Part shown: in pieces, positions 10,523 to 19,999 of the stretch
Layout: the number at the start of each line of letters is the position of its first letter
Numbering within the stretch: the stretch's first letter is position 1
From: Cycas panzhihuaensis
Lineage: Eukaryota > Cycadophyta
NCBI GenBank assembly: GCA_023213395.1
Contig: CM041465.1
Location: 200,019,741-200,083,740 of the forward strand
DNA length: 64,000 bases
Direction: 5' to 3'
The notes under the pieces: model-generated
Seen by the model: only the letters and a program-made list of their open reading frames with translations
Told to the model about the DNA's origin: nothing
The model's database searches: none
Made by a program: the position numbers and the translations under genes

Positions 10523-11038
10523 GAATACAAACAAAAACCATTTGTATGTAACAACTACAGACCAAGTGAGCATAAAATATAGGACTATAAAGAGAAAGCT
10601 AAAGCTACTAACCTAATGACAATTATACCAAAGAGTCAAAATGTGAAACTCCAAAACAAACAAAGGGATAAAGAAAACTGAGGATATCTGAATCTGCAGA
10701 GAGAAAGAAATCAGTTTAAATAAGTGAAACAAGTATTGGAAGACTTAGCTCAAGAAGAAAGTGCATTACCAATGGGGAAGCCAGAAACCAAATATGTATA
10801 CGTAAGAAAAAATAAACAAAAAGAGAAAGATGAAGTACCAGAAGAACCAAAAGTATAGCCTCAAATGGTACAAATAGAGGAGCTATTTAAAGGATTACCA
10901 GTTGAGGACATTCCAAGAATGTTATTACTGATGGAAAATTTGGTAAAAGAACTGCAATTAACTATTCCCTTATGCCAAGTAATTGATTAGATTAAAGGAG
11001 GGATACTACAATGTGTAATTGCTAAAAGTTTAAAGAAA
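10523..11038 (+). pseudogene. Gypsy-2 gag-protease linker
   Basis: Charged, low-complexity coding remnant between the zinc knuckles and the protease, including VRKNKQKEKDEVPEEPK near 10800 and MLLLMENLVKELQLT near 10920. No domain recognised. Confidence 0.5.
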
Positions 11039-11365
11039 GTGATGCCATCATTCGACATGGATCCCATGGTGACAATGGTGGTATTGGGAGAAACATTCTC
11101 AAAAGTGATTATCGATGGAGGCACAGCCGTCAACGTATTACCTGCTTCGATATGGCAAAAATTAGGAAGCCTGAAATTGGAAGCAATGACATATTCGTTG
11201 AAGTTAGCCAATGAACTATTAGTGTGACCTGCGGGAAGGCTAGCCAACATCAAGGTGGATGTGGCAGGAATTATAGTAAAAGTTGACTTTACGATCATAG
11301 AAACAGAAAAAGGGGCAACACCCTATCCAGCATTATTAGGGAGGCCTTGGCTATACAAGACCTAG
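11039..11365 (+). pseudogene. Gypsy-2 aspartic protease
   Basis: The frame reads VTMVVLGETFSKVIIDGGTA and continues VNVLPASIWQKLG; IIDGG is the catalytic Asp loop in the D-G-G form common in plant gypsy elements. The terminal strand PALLGRPWLY is at about 11328-11355. A TGA at 11226 and a TAG at 11364 interrupt it. It lies after gag and before the linker frame. The role is maturation of Gag-Pol. The catalytic residues are intact although the frame is not. Confidence 0.8.
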
Positions 11366-11386
11366 TGCCTCCAAAACTGGAAGAAT

Positions 11387-11980
11387 GTGACCTTCACTTT
11401 ATCAGATAATGGGAATAAAGTGGTATTACTAATGTTGGGAAAGAGCTCAATTAAGATGATACCAGACGAGGGATCCAGTATGACCATCGTAAGTGAAATA
11501 ATAGCCTCTTTCCTCGATGAAGAGAATCTCTATCATACTGCTAAAGAACCCACCAAATTGATCGATCATCAAGAAGAAGAACCGACTTATTTTGGAGAAA
11601 TATACAACTCTTTAGACGATGAAAATGGAATGAGATTTGTGAACTATTGGTTACAAGATGCCTATGAAGTAAATTCTTCCTCTTATAAATGTAATTTATT
11701 GTCTAAATGTGTAACTAAGAACATTAATGATAATTTAGATTCTTTTGAATATATAATGACTAATGATAGTTCAATGGATAACACCAAACTAGACCAAAAA
11801 CCCCCTAGTAGACCTAGTATTTTTCATAGTTCTATAGTAGCTAGTAGTAACCCTAACCTCCCTTCTACCTTAGGCATGGGTCTTAAGGTAGATTCCCTAT
11901 CCCCCCCTTTATTACAACCCGGGGAAGGAAGTAATATTTTTTCCTCATCTTCTTTAAAAGTATACCCACCTAGCAACTGA
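11387..11980 (+). pseudogene. Gypsy-2 open linker frame between protease and second gag-like segment
   Basis: 198 codons are open. The start (MTFTLSDNGNKVVLLMLG) continues the protease frame, so the ATG at 11387 is internal. The middle is acidic (IDHQEEEPTYFGEIYNSL) and followed by a Ser/Pro/Asn-rich, low-complexity tail. No recognisable domain. A following short frame (12014-12199) is also open. The unusual openness relative to its neighbours may be chance, given the T-rich, CAG-poor composition. Confidence 0.5.
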
Positions 11981-12309
11981 TCCCTTCCAACGATTGGTGC
12001 CAAATCTAGGGAAATGAAAGGAGAATCAGTGGTAAATACTTCTAGAGACTCTGGTCTAGGAAGTAGGATAACTATCCTAGATGAAACAAACTGTGAAACT
12101 TATATTGGGAATCACGTTAAGTCTTTCTATGGAGAACAGTTATATGGGACTACCCATCTAACCCATTGTATTGAATACTGGATGGAGCACGGGAATTAGG
12201 ATAAAATCAATGGCAACAAGACCTAGTACTTTCCTTATGGGGAATGTCTTAGTATTGGTACCTAGCCCACCAAACTATTCTAAAAAATTAGAAGGAGCTA
12301 CAAGCAACG

Positions 12310-12620
12310 TTTGGAATTTGATTTGACCATCCAAAACATTTAGACATCTCGTTATTCCATGTAGGTCAAAATCCTAGTGAGCATATACAGAAGTGTAAAC
12401 AAAAATAGACATCCCTAAGTATACCTAAAAAGATCTGGCCTAACTACTTCTACCACACCCTGGGACAAGTAGCAAAGGATTGGTTCTTAGGAAAGGAACA
12501 AAGCTTGGATGTGAGTTGGGAAAACCTGAATGAAGCCTTTGTAAAAACGTTTATGCATACATCAGAAAATAAAAATATAGATATAATCTTGAAGAATATT
12601 AGAAGAATAAGCATGAATTT
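12310..12620 (+). pseudogene. Gypsy-2 second gag-like segment between protease and RT
   Basis: The frame reads HLDISLFHVGQNPSEHIQKC, one TAG, then IPKKIWPNYFYHTLGQVAKDWFLG and VSWENLNEAFVKTFM. The elements F-x-G, W-P-x-YF-x3-LG-x-A-x2-W and SW-x2-L-x2-AF-x3-F follow the retrotrans_gag capsid pattern. It is in frame with RT (12505-12885, then 13060 onward), so in the intact element it was an internal part of Pol. The canonical gag of the same element lies 2.7 kb upstream. A matching segment is found in Gypsy-1 (2230-2580). Function unknown; the fold assignment is inference from motif spacing. Confidence 0.6.
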
Positions 12621-12879
12621 AGAGCAAGGAATTACAAATAAAGAGGAAGAAGAATCAGTATATGGTGAGGAAGAAGAAATTTGGAATTATCTTGCAGAAT
12701 TCACAGAAATTAATATTGGAGAAAGAAAAATAGAAGATACCCCGAGGCACAAAACTGGAAATAATGAGGATGTTAAAGTAACCAAGTTAAAAACTATCAA
12801 AATTAATGTCGGCGGTAAAGACGATCCCAAACTGATACAAATCAGAAATTATTGGGATAATCAAACAATAGCGAAAGCT

Positions 12880-13530
12880 CAATAGTTGTTTGAGGAATTC
12901 TGCGACATATTCACGTGGTTATATAAAGACCTAAAAGGTATTCTTGTGGAAATAGGAATACATCATATTGATTTGGTAGAGGACGCAAAACTAGTGAAGC
13001 AACAACCATACCGAATGAATCCCAAGTATAAGGAAAAGGTGAAAGCATAATTAGATAAAATGCTGGAAGCGAGATACATTTACGAGATTGACTACAGTGG
13101 CTGGGTGAGCCCTATAGTAGTAGTTCCCAAAAAGAATGGGAAAATATGTGTCTGTGTGGATTACAGACAATTAAACAAGGTAACAAAGAAGGATCCCTTT
13201 CTGTTACCATGTACAGAAGACATTTTGGAAGCAGTGGAAGGAAATAAGATATATTCCTTCACTAATAGATTTAATGGGTATAATCAAGTGTAGATTGCCC
13301 CAGAAGATCAAGCAAAGACCACATTTGTGAGAGAATGAGGAACTTATGCCTATAAAGTGATGCCATTCAGTCTTACGAATGCACTGGCTACATTCCAGAG
13401 AATCGTGATCAACATATTTCATAAATTTATTGGGGGAAAAGTGGCAGTATTCTTAGATGATTAGACACTATACGGATTAATGAAAGATCACATGGAAAAC
13501 TTGAGGGAGATATTACAAACATGCTAAGAA
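12880..13530 (+). pseudogene. Gypsy-2 reverse transcriptase
   Basis: The lead-in HHIDLVEDAKLVKQQPYRMN (12961) precedes VVVPKKNGKICVCVDYRQLN (13117), DPFLLPCTEDILEAVEG, YSFTNRFNGYNQV, and the catalytic loop VFLDD-stop-TLYG at about 13449-13475. There the Trp codon TGG has become TAG but both Asp are kept. RT copies the genomic RNA in the particle. Interruptions are TAA at 13048, TAG at 13291, TGA near 13336, and TAG in the loop. Confidence 0.88.
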
Positions 13531-14380
13531 AATAAGTTGTGTTTGAACCCAGAGAAATATACCTTCCTAGTACCCTTCAGAAATCTATTGGGATACATCG
13601 TCAATAAAGAAGGATTGGTGACAGATCCAGCCAAAGTATCCGTAATTTTACATTTTCCTATACCACTTATGAGGAAACAATTGAAATGTTTCTTAGGATT
13701 AATAGGATATTACAGGAAATTTATTAGGGGATATGCATACATATCAGGACCTCTGAAGGAATTGCTAAAAAAGAATATTGAATGGGAGTGGATAGAAGAA
13801 CAACAGCAAGCATTTAAAGTATTAAAATGAGCTATTATATCAACACCTATACTGCGATTTCCTGATTAGAAGAAAACCTTCCATGTACACGTGGATTCTT
13901 CATAATACGCTATCGGATGCGTATTGGCCCAACCTAGTGACGACAAGATGGATCATCCGATATACTTCGCAAGTTAAAAACTCACAAAGGCAGAGCAAAA
14001 TTATACCACGACAGAGAAAGAAGCACTCGGCATGGTGTATGTGCTGTAAAAATTTTGACACCATTTATTAGTAAATTCATTCTTATTTTTTGTGGACCAT
14101 CAAGCATTGATGTATTTGGTGAACAAACCAATAATGAGAGGGAAAATCAGCAGATGGTTAATATTGTTTTAAGAATTTTCTTTTAAAATCATCGTAAAAC
14201 CTAGAAAAGCCCATATTATCCCTGATTAGTTATCAAGAATCTCAAATGGGAAAAAAGCCATGGGAATACCAGATGACTTTCCAGACATAGCATTGTTCAG
14301 CGTGGAGGCAGTTCTAGTAGACTGGTATGAGGGAATACTAGAATACTTAGTGACTGAAGAGGTGCCAGCAGAATTGGACT
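13531..14380 (+). pseudogene. Gypsy-2 RNase H and RT-IN connection
   Basis: The frame from 13537 holds FLGLIGYYRKFIRGYAYI, the classic post-RT motif. RNase H then reads HVHVDSS (13885), EKEALGMVY (14018) and FFVDHQALMYL (14089). It removes the RNA strand during cDNA synthesis. Only one RNase H is visible before integrase; no second archaeal-type copy as in Tat elements. A one-base frame change near 13900-14000 and several TAG/TGA stops break it. Confidence 0.83.
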
Positions 14381-15580
14381 ATACAGAAAGGTGAAATTTC
14401 GTCAGAAAAGCAAAACCATATCAATTAATAAATGGAGAATTGTACAAACTGGGACCAGATGAAGTGTTATGATGATGCGTTCGACCACACAAGATCAACT
14501 AGATTATGTCTCAAGCACATGAAGGGATAGTGAGTGGACACATGGGTAAATTAGCCATATGGAGGAAAATCTTGATGTCCAGATTCTGGTGGCCATCCAT
14601 GTTTCAAGATGTAAGAAAATAGATCCAAGCCTGTAACTATTGTCAACGAGTTAGGAAACCTAATCGAAAAGATATCCAACCCCTACATCCCATTCTACCT
14701 CTTGCACCATTCAAGAAATAAGGACTCGACTTCGTGGAGCCAATTAAACCAGCCGCCTATTAATTGAAAGCCTGATATATTCTAGTGGCAACAAATTATA
14801 TGACAAAGTAGGTAGAAGCAAGAGCCTTATGAAAAGTAGATGTGAAAAGTATAGCCCGATTTCTGTACGAAGTAGTTATTACACGATTTGGATGCCCTCT
14901 GAAGATTGTGAGTGACCAAGGTGCCCATTTTCTAAATCACACCATAGAGATATTGACATCGGCTTTTATGATAAGCCATCAGAAGTCTACCCCATATTAC
15001 CCAATTACAAATGGGCAAGCAGAGAGTTCAAATAAAATAATTAAAAACTACTTAAGGAAAGTATGTAACGTCAACAGATCTGATTATGTCAAGAAATTGC
15101 CATCTGTGTTATGAGTATTTAGAACAACGTATAAAAGATTAACTGGACAGACTCCATTCCAGCTCATCTACAGAATAGAAGCCATTCTTTTGGCAGAATT
15201 CGAGATACCAAGTCTATAAATTGCTATGCAGTGTCAATTAGATAACTTCCAATCCTTACGACAGCGATTAGAAGAATTGGTGCAGTTAGAAGAGAAATGA
15301 CATATGGCGAAATGGTTGCAAAATGTAGAAAAGAGATGACAAAAGGTATGGCATGATCAACATTTATGTAAACCTCAATTCAAAGAAGGTGATTAAGTGT
15401 TGTTGTATGACAATAAGTTCAAGATGCACCCTAGCAAACTCAAGATGCGATGGTTGGGACCTTACATCGTAGAGAAAATCTTTGAGAATGGATCAGTGCA
15501 GCTTCGGGAAATAGATGGGTCATTGCTACCAACTTGAGTGAATGGTAGCAGGTTGAAACCATACATCAGATAGATTAGCT
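14381..15580 (+). pseudogene. Gypsy-2 integrase with GPY/F-type C-terminus
   Basis: Zinc finger: HEGIVSGHMGKLAIWRKI (14520) with both His, and CNYCQRVRK (14634) with both Cys. Core: GLDFVEPIK (first Asp, 14727), IVSDQGAHF (second Asp, 14905) and NGQAESSNK (Glu, 15011). C-terminus: KMRWLGPYIVEKIFENGS and later NGSRLKPYIR (15420-15570), the GPY/F module. The frame ends there without a chromodomain. All catalytic and zinc residues are retained. The piece 14842-15114 is uninterrupted; elsewhere TAA, TAG and TGA codons break the frame. Confidence 0.88.
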
Positions 15581-15839
15581 TACCAGCTGGATCAGCTAGT
15601 TGTACTATAACGTATTACATGAAGTTGAGGCAAATCAAATTACCTTAATACCAGAATGTGATCCAATTCGATATGGAAACAAAAAAAAAAAGAAAGAAAA
15701 AAAAAGAAAAAACAAGAAAAAATAACCATAACTCATATTATATACACAAGCAATAAGAAGAATCATTAAAAACAAGGATATTATGATGAAAAGAACCTAG
15801 GATAAGAAAGAATTCTGTCAAAGAAATCTAAATTTCTAC

Positions 15840-16200
15840 ATACATACCAGCAAAATACACTATACGTACCAGGAAAAGTATGTTACCAGGTATGCACTAT
15901 ATAAAATACATTATACATACCAAAAAAGAAGGCTATCTTGTATGCACTCTGTAAAATAAGATAAAATACACTTTGCATACTGGAAAAAAGTATGCTATCT
16001 AGTATGCACTATGTAAAATACGCCAAAATATATTATGTATATAGGAAAAGTATGTTGCGGGGTATGCATAGTTAAAAAGTGGATAAGTTAAATGATTTAC
16101 ACTATGCGCACCTGAAAAAGTATGCCGTCGAAGTACGCATAGAAGAAAAGAGACGAATAAGACAAAAGTATATATTACATACCTGCAAGCATTCCTGCAC
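15840..16200. repeat. Minisatellite of about 60-70 bp after Gypsy-2 pol
   Basis: Three to four degenerate units share TAAAATACACTATACGTACC, followed by a GGAAAAGTATG run and a GGTATGCACTATGT run (starts near 15851, 15903, 15964 and 16022). It occupies the same position relative to integrase and the 3' frame as the 22-bp array of Gypsy-1. Its GTATGCA/GTACGTA cores are shared with the LTR of the same element. Confidence 0.75.
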
Positions 16201-16439
16201 AGTATGTAATAGGAAATCGAGCATAATTCCATTTGGATTCTCAACAGCAAGCAGCTGAGGAAAGCCCTTGCAATTTAGGGAGATAGAAGGATGAAATTTA
16301 GCCTCAAATCAGCGAGTATAAAGTCTAGAAAATAGTAACCATACCAGCAAAGATATGCACATAGAGTTCATATCCATATTCTAGGTTATTTTTGTTTTCT
16401 CTCTGGAATCCCATAGCCAGCATGAGGACAGCAGGTTAT

Positions 16440-17560
16440 TAAGAGACTTTCATACCCAGATTGAAGAAAGACTTCGAAGAATTACCCTCTCAATTTCAGG
16501 CAAAAATCAAGCAAGTTGCTTGGCGAGAGTACATATACTGTAACCTTATGTACTATGACCTAGAAATTATGGAAAGTATTTTAGTAGAATTAAAAAGGGA
16601 CATGAGCAAAATTAAACTAGATGCAGAGATTGTGCATCTAATAACAGGACTTCCCAACGAAGGGGAAGTACCCATAGCAACCAAATGCTCGGAAGTGGAC
16701 CGTGAGTTATGGTTAAAGGAGTTCTGATAAGAACACACACAACTAACTTCAGGTGGAATCCATATGGTAGATATAAAAGGCATCCAATTACAGTGGATAG
16801 CAAAACTTATTGATTCTAGGTTTTTATCAAAAAGAAAATACACATACATTCCAGGGGGAATGATGCCAATACTATTGAAGATTCGTGATGGAGAGAAAAT
16901 GGATTGGTCAAAATTCCTGGCAGAAGACATGCGGTAGTAAATTCAGGAAATAATGACTCATCCTCTTCGCCACCCTTCATTATTGCTAACTATCATATTT
17001 TATCAATGTCCAAATATATAACTAGTGAAAACAACCACTTCTCCAAAAGAACCACTCATTAAAAGGTGGGTGACTTAATTTCCAAATATAACACAAAATC
17101 AAGAAGTGAGAAGGAAGGTATAAAAGCAAATGAGTAAAGTCCTTAAATGGTTGCAGCAAACCCCTGGGATACCTATTCCTCATCGGGCTAAGCAAAACAT
17201 AAGGAAAAGTAGCAAAAGAAAGAAGGATGAGGAAGAACTAACAGAGGCAGAAGAAGTGGAACCTTCTCTAGAAGAATGGGAAGACTTTCCACCTATAATG
17301 GAAACAAGAGAGACATTAGTACCACCTCTGACAAATAATCAATCCAGTCAGATCATATAGCTAATTATGGACATGGAAGAATGGTACAAGGCAAAAATAG
17401 CATCCCTTTAGGAAAAAATTAAAGAAAAAGATGCAATAATTACCACACTGACCCAAATCAATGAAGAAATTCTGGCTACAAGATAGTGGCAGTAGGAGTA
17501 ATCTTGACAAGGGGAGGGGGAGGAATATCCCAAATTTTAAAAATTTTGTTGAGCAAGGAT
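16440..17560 (+). pseudogene. Gypsy-2 extra 3' frame
   Basis: A frame in the env-like position opens near 16446 (TFIPRLKKDFEELPSQFQAK). It runs through IKLDAEIVHLITGLPNEGEV, IHMVDIKGIQLQWIAKLID and YTYIPGGMMPILLKIRDG. It then becomes a basic/acidic tail (KSSKRKKDEEELTEAEE) and a coiled-coil-like end (KIKEKDAIITTLTQINEEIL). No signal peptide or membrane span is visible. The middle resembles plant mobile-domain-like or additional-ORF proteins of Athila/Tat elements, but I cannot name a family. Few stops over about 370 codons suggest it was coding when the element was active. Confidence 0.65.
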
Positions 17561-17591
17561 ACTCAAACCCTTCATGTTGACCCGGGATAGA

Positions 17592-18433
17592 TGTTGGAGC
17601 ATAATGTGACATGATGGGCTATAAGCTGACTAGAGAGAGGCTGAGTATCCTTGGACTGTGCAGTTACAGACTGTACGAAGGTACGTATGCAGCAAAAAGT
17701 GAAGAATCCAGCATTCTGGGTACATATGACAAGTGCGTACCTAGTAAAGGTATGTAACACAGATACGTACCTCTAGGTAGAACGCAAGCAAATAGGAATG
17801 GTACGCATGAAAATATTGGACAGAAGGGAGCCTAGGGTGACGTCAGATGTACATATGGATGTACAGATCAGTTAAGACAGTCAATTAAGGAAACTAACCA
17901 ATGGTTAGAAAGAGGTATGCTTGACTGAAAAGGTACGGTTATGATAGACAGTCATAACCCTTCAGCCAAAGGACACCAAGGAGTGTATTTATGAGGCTTC
18001 CTAAGGACCATTCGGTTAAGGTGAGAGCCAAGTATACCAATACACATTAGTACGAAGACCAGTACGCATGACAGCAGCCTGAAGCCATGTATTTTGGTGG
18101 GTACCTCATGGGTACACATGTGACAGAGTGAATGTATGAGGCTGGAATGCACAGGGAATGCATTCCAGCACCTCATGTAAAAGTACTATTGCTTAATGAA
18201 ATAAGAAGTTACATGGAAATCTTGTATTCTCTATGTTGTAAGGATTGAATGTGGAATATGTGTTAATTTCTATACTGTTGTATGGCATTGTGATATAATC
18301 ATGTGGAAACATTAATAGATCTGTGGAATATATGTGGATAAGGATGTTGACTGTGTCCTAAGCTAGACTATAACCTGTGTAACCTTGACAAGTGTAACCT
18401 TCCCATAAGTGTAGTGGGAAACCTAAGTCAACA
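17592..18433 (+). repeat. Gypsy-2 3' LTR
   Basis: 842 bp, TG...CA, aligned with 7825-8665. A purine-rich run AAGGGGAGGGGGAGGAA lies at about 17508-17525, 65 bp upstream, rather than directly abutting. GTCTT follows (18434-18438). Confidence 0.93.
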
Positions 18434-19530
18434 GTCTTGAGTTGGAGTTACCTACGACAAAGCCTGAATAAACACTAATGACCAAATAGATTAATTATTT
18501 TAGGGAGAAGAGGAAAAGTTTACGTAGTGAGATCCAAGAAAAAGTCAAAGAATTCTTTTGAAAGAAGGTCAAGCTAACAACCTTTAACTAACACTAATAG
18601 AGGAAAAGAAAAGGAAATGATAGCAAGAAGAGGCAACCTCACTAGTTGATAAGCAGAAGAAGAATGAGGAGTAGGAAGTTAAAGAGGAGAAAAATAAGGA
18701 GTAAATAAAAAAAAGGAAATAGAAGATAAATAATATGTTGACAAAGAAGGAAGTAGAAGAGTACCAGCCAACCCTACAACCTAAAAAGATTGTTCATATC
18801 GAAGAGGAAGGAAGAAGTAAGAGAAGAGTTTCCATAGAAAATGTAAAAAAAGAAATTTTAGAAAATGTGCACAGTCAACAAGCTAAAGTGGACTTTAATT
18901 TCAATAATGAAGAATTAACGAAGGAAGGGATTGACCTAATGGAGTTTCAACCACACAATGTGACACATTGTAAAGTCTCATTCCTAGCCAAATTTATTTA
19001 GCATTTGGTTACTAAGTTAGAAGTCCAAAATAAAAGACCACCACTAGATTTGTAGAGGATCCAAAAAGTAGAAGACCAGTTAACTACCTACGAGGTAAAA
19101 ATAGATTTCTTGATTAAGTTTATCATGCATTGGGTGGGAGACACTTCTCACATGGAGCATTTAGTATTAGCTTTGAGGCCTTGTTTAAAGAGTAGATTCC
19201 ACCAGGATTGGAGAAGGTAATTTAAAAACTAGGAGCCTGGATAATGTAAACATGAGAAGATGCCAAGTATGCTAATCATTTCTCATCAATGATCAAATCC
19301 TTATGATAGGACCTACTATCTATGGAGACACAAAAACATGAATTGGAAGAGGAGATTAAATAATTACATTTAGGATAGAAGCCGGCGATGGCTCATTACA
19401 GGCACTATGTAACATTGCCATCCTCAATGATCATTGTAAAAAGCAAGGCATAAATCTACCATGTACTATCTATAGACTTGATCCTCAGCAGATCCAAGTA
19501 GAAATGGAGAAAATTAGAAGGGACCGAGAA
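18434..19530 (+). pseudogene. Gypsy-1 extra 3' frame, continuation
   Basis: Resumes the Gypsy-1 3' frame after the Gypsy-2 insertion. The first 300 bp are lysine/glutamate-rich with many stops. The open piece 18735-19001 reads MLTKKEVEEYQPTLQP and EEEGRSKRRVSIENVK. Beyond it, LRGKNRFLD and HALGGRHFSHGAFSISFEALF (19090-19180) are still visible in another frame. Charged, probably coiled-coil in part; no family recognised. Confidence 0.5.
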
Positions 19531-19589
19531 AATTAATTTTTTTTTGTATTGTTTAAAATCTAAAACTTTATTTTAAATCTTGAAATTTT

Positions 19590-19972
19590 GGTGCTTACAA
19601 GTGGAAACACTTATAATTTTTGTGATGAGAGAAATGAATGTGGATGTATTAGTTACAACTAAATTAACATAATTGAATGGTTGCAACCAACTCAAGCCAT
19701 AGGTAAATATAAATATAATAGAAAATGTTTAAAAAGGAGGATCTTGGCTTTTGGTTTTTAGGTAGTAGTTATTTTGTATTATACAAAATGTAGTCATTCA
19801 TATTTCATACCTTATTATATTATTCCAATGACTATGTGTACTATTCTAGGTTGTCTCTGGTTGTGAGAGAATTGGAGCAAGCTATCATAATGCAATGATA
19901 ATGGTTCTTATCCTTACAATATTGTGCCTCTGAATCTTAATTGAATATCAATATTTATGTCATTCTTGTGCA
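19590..19972 (+). repeat. Probable Gypsy-1 3' LTR
   Basis: The region has a TATA-like AAATATAAATATAATAG (19708), a TTAAAAAGGAGGATCTTGGC leader-like run, and a T-rich stretch ending TTCTTGTGCA at 19972, directly before Copia-1 sequence. It contains GGTTGCAACC, the core of the Gypsy-1 minisatellite. No 5' partner is in the window, so start and identity are inferred. Confidence 0.4.
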
Positions 19973-19999
19973 TGTTTCTATATATGTTAAAAGATAGTA

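Larger units (their letters stand above)
7825..18433 (+). mobile_element. Gypsy-2: complete but decayed Ty3/gypsy retrotransposon (10.6 kb)
   Basis: Two LTRs of about 840 bp (7825-8665 and 17592-18433), both starting TGTTGGAGCATAA and ending CCTAAGTCAACA, flank an internal region. In order it holds gag (8806-10522), protease (about 11040-11360), a linker frame, a second gag-like segment (12310-12620), RT, RNase H, integrase with a GPY/F-type C-terminus and no chromodomain, a minisatellite, and a 3' frame. A perfect 5-bp duplication GTCTT bounds it. It is inserted in the 3' frame of Gypsy-1, so it is younger than Gypsy-1. LTRs agree at roughly nine of ten positions where compared by eye. Single RNase H and lack of chromodomain suggest Athila/Tat-like; inference. 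Confidence 0.93.
1..19972 (+). mobile_element. Gypsy-1: decayed Ty3/gypsy LTR retrotransposon, 5' end outside window
   Basis: Traces run in the order gag, protease, a second gag-like segment, RT, RNase H, integrase, tandem repeats, an extra 3' frame and a probable 3' LTR, all on the + strand. The element is interrupted twice: by a 308-bp TRIM (3591-3898) and by Gypsy-2 (7825-18433). Removing each insertion and one copy of its target duplication rejoins the frame: an RNase H-adjacent motif across the TRIM, and PQCL to ELELP across Gypsy-2. No chromodomain is visible after integrase. This, the extra 3' frame and the 3' tandem repeats suggest the Athila/Tat (non-chromovirus) side of the plant gypsy tree. 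That lineage call is inference; the gypsy identity is well supported. The left part of gag and the 5' LTR are missing because the window starts inside the element. Confidence 0.8.

Noticed and set aside
16553-16930. 125-codon open frame on the - strand
   Set aside because: Antisense to the Gypsy-2 3' frame; no domain, and it follows from the sense codon composition.
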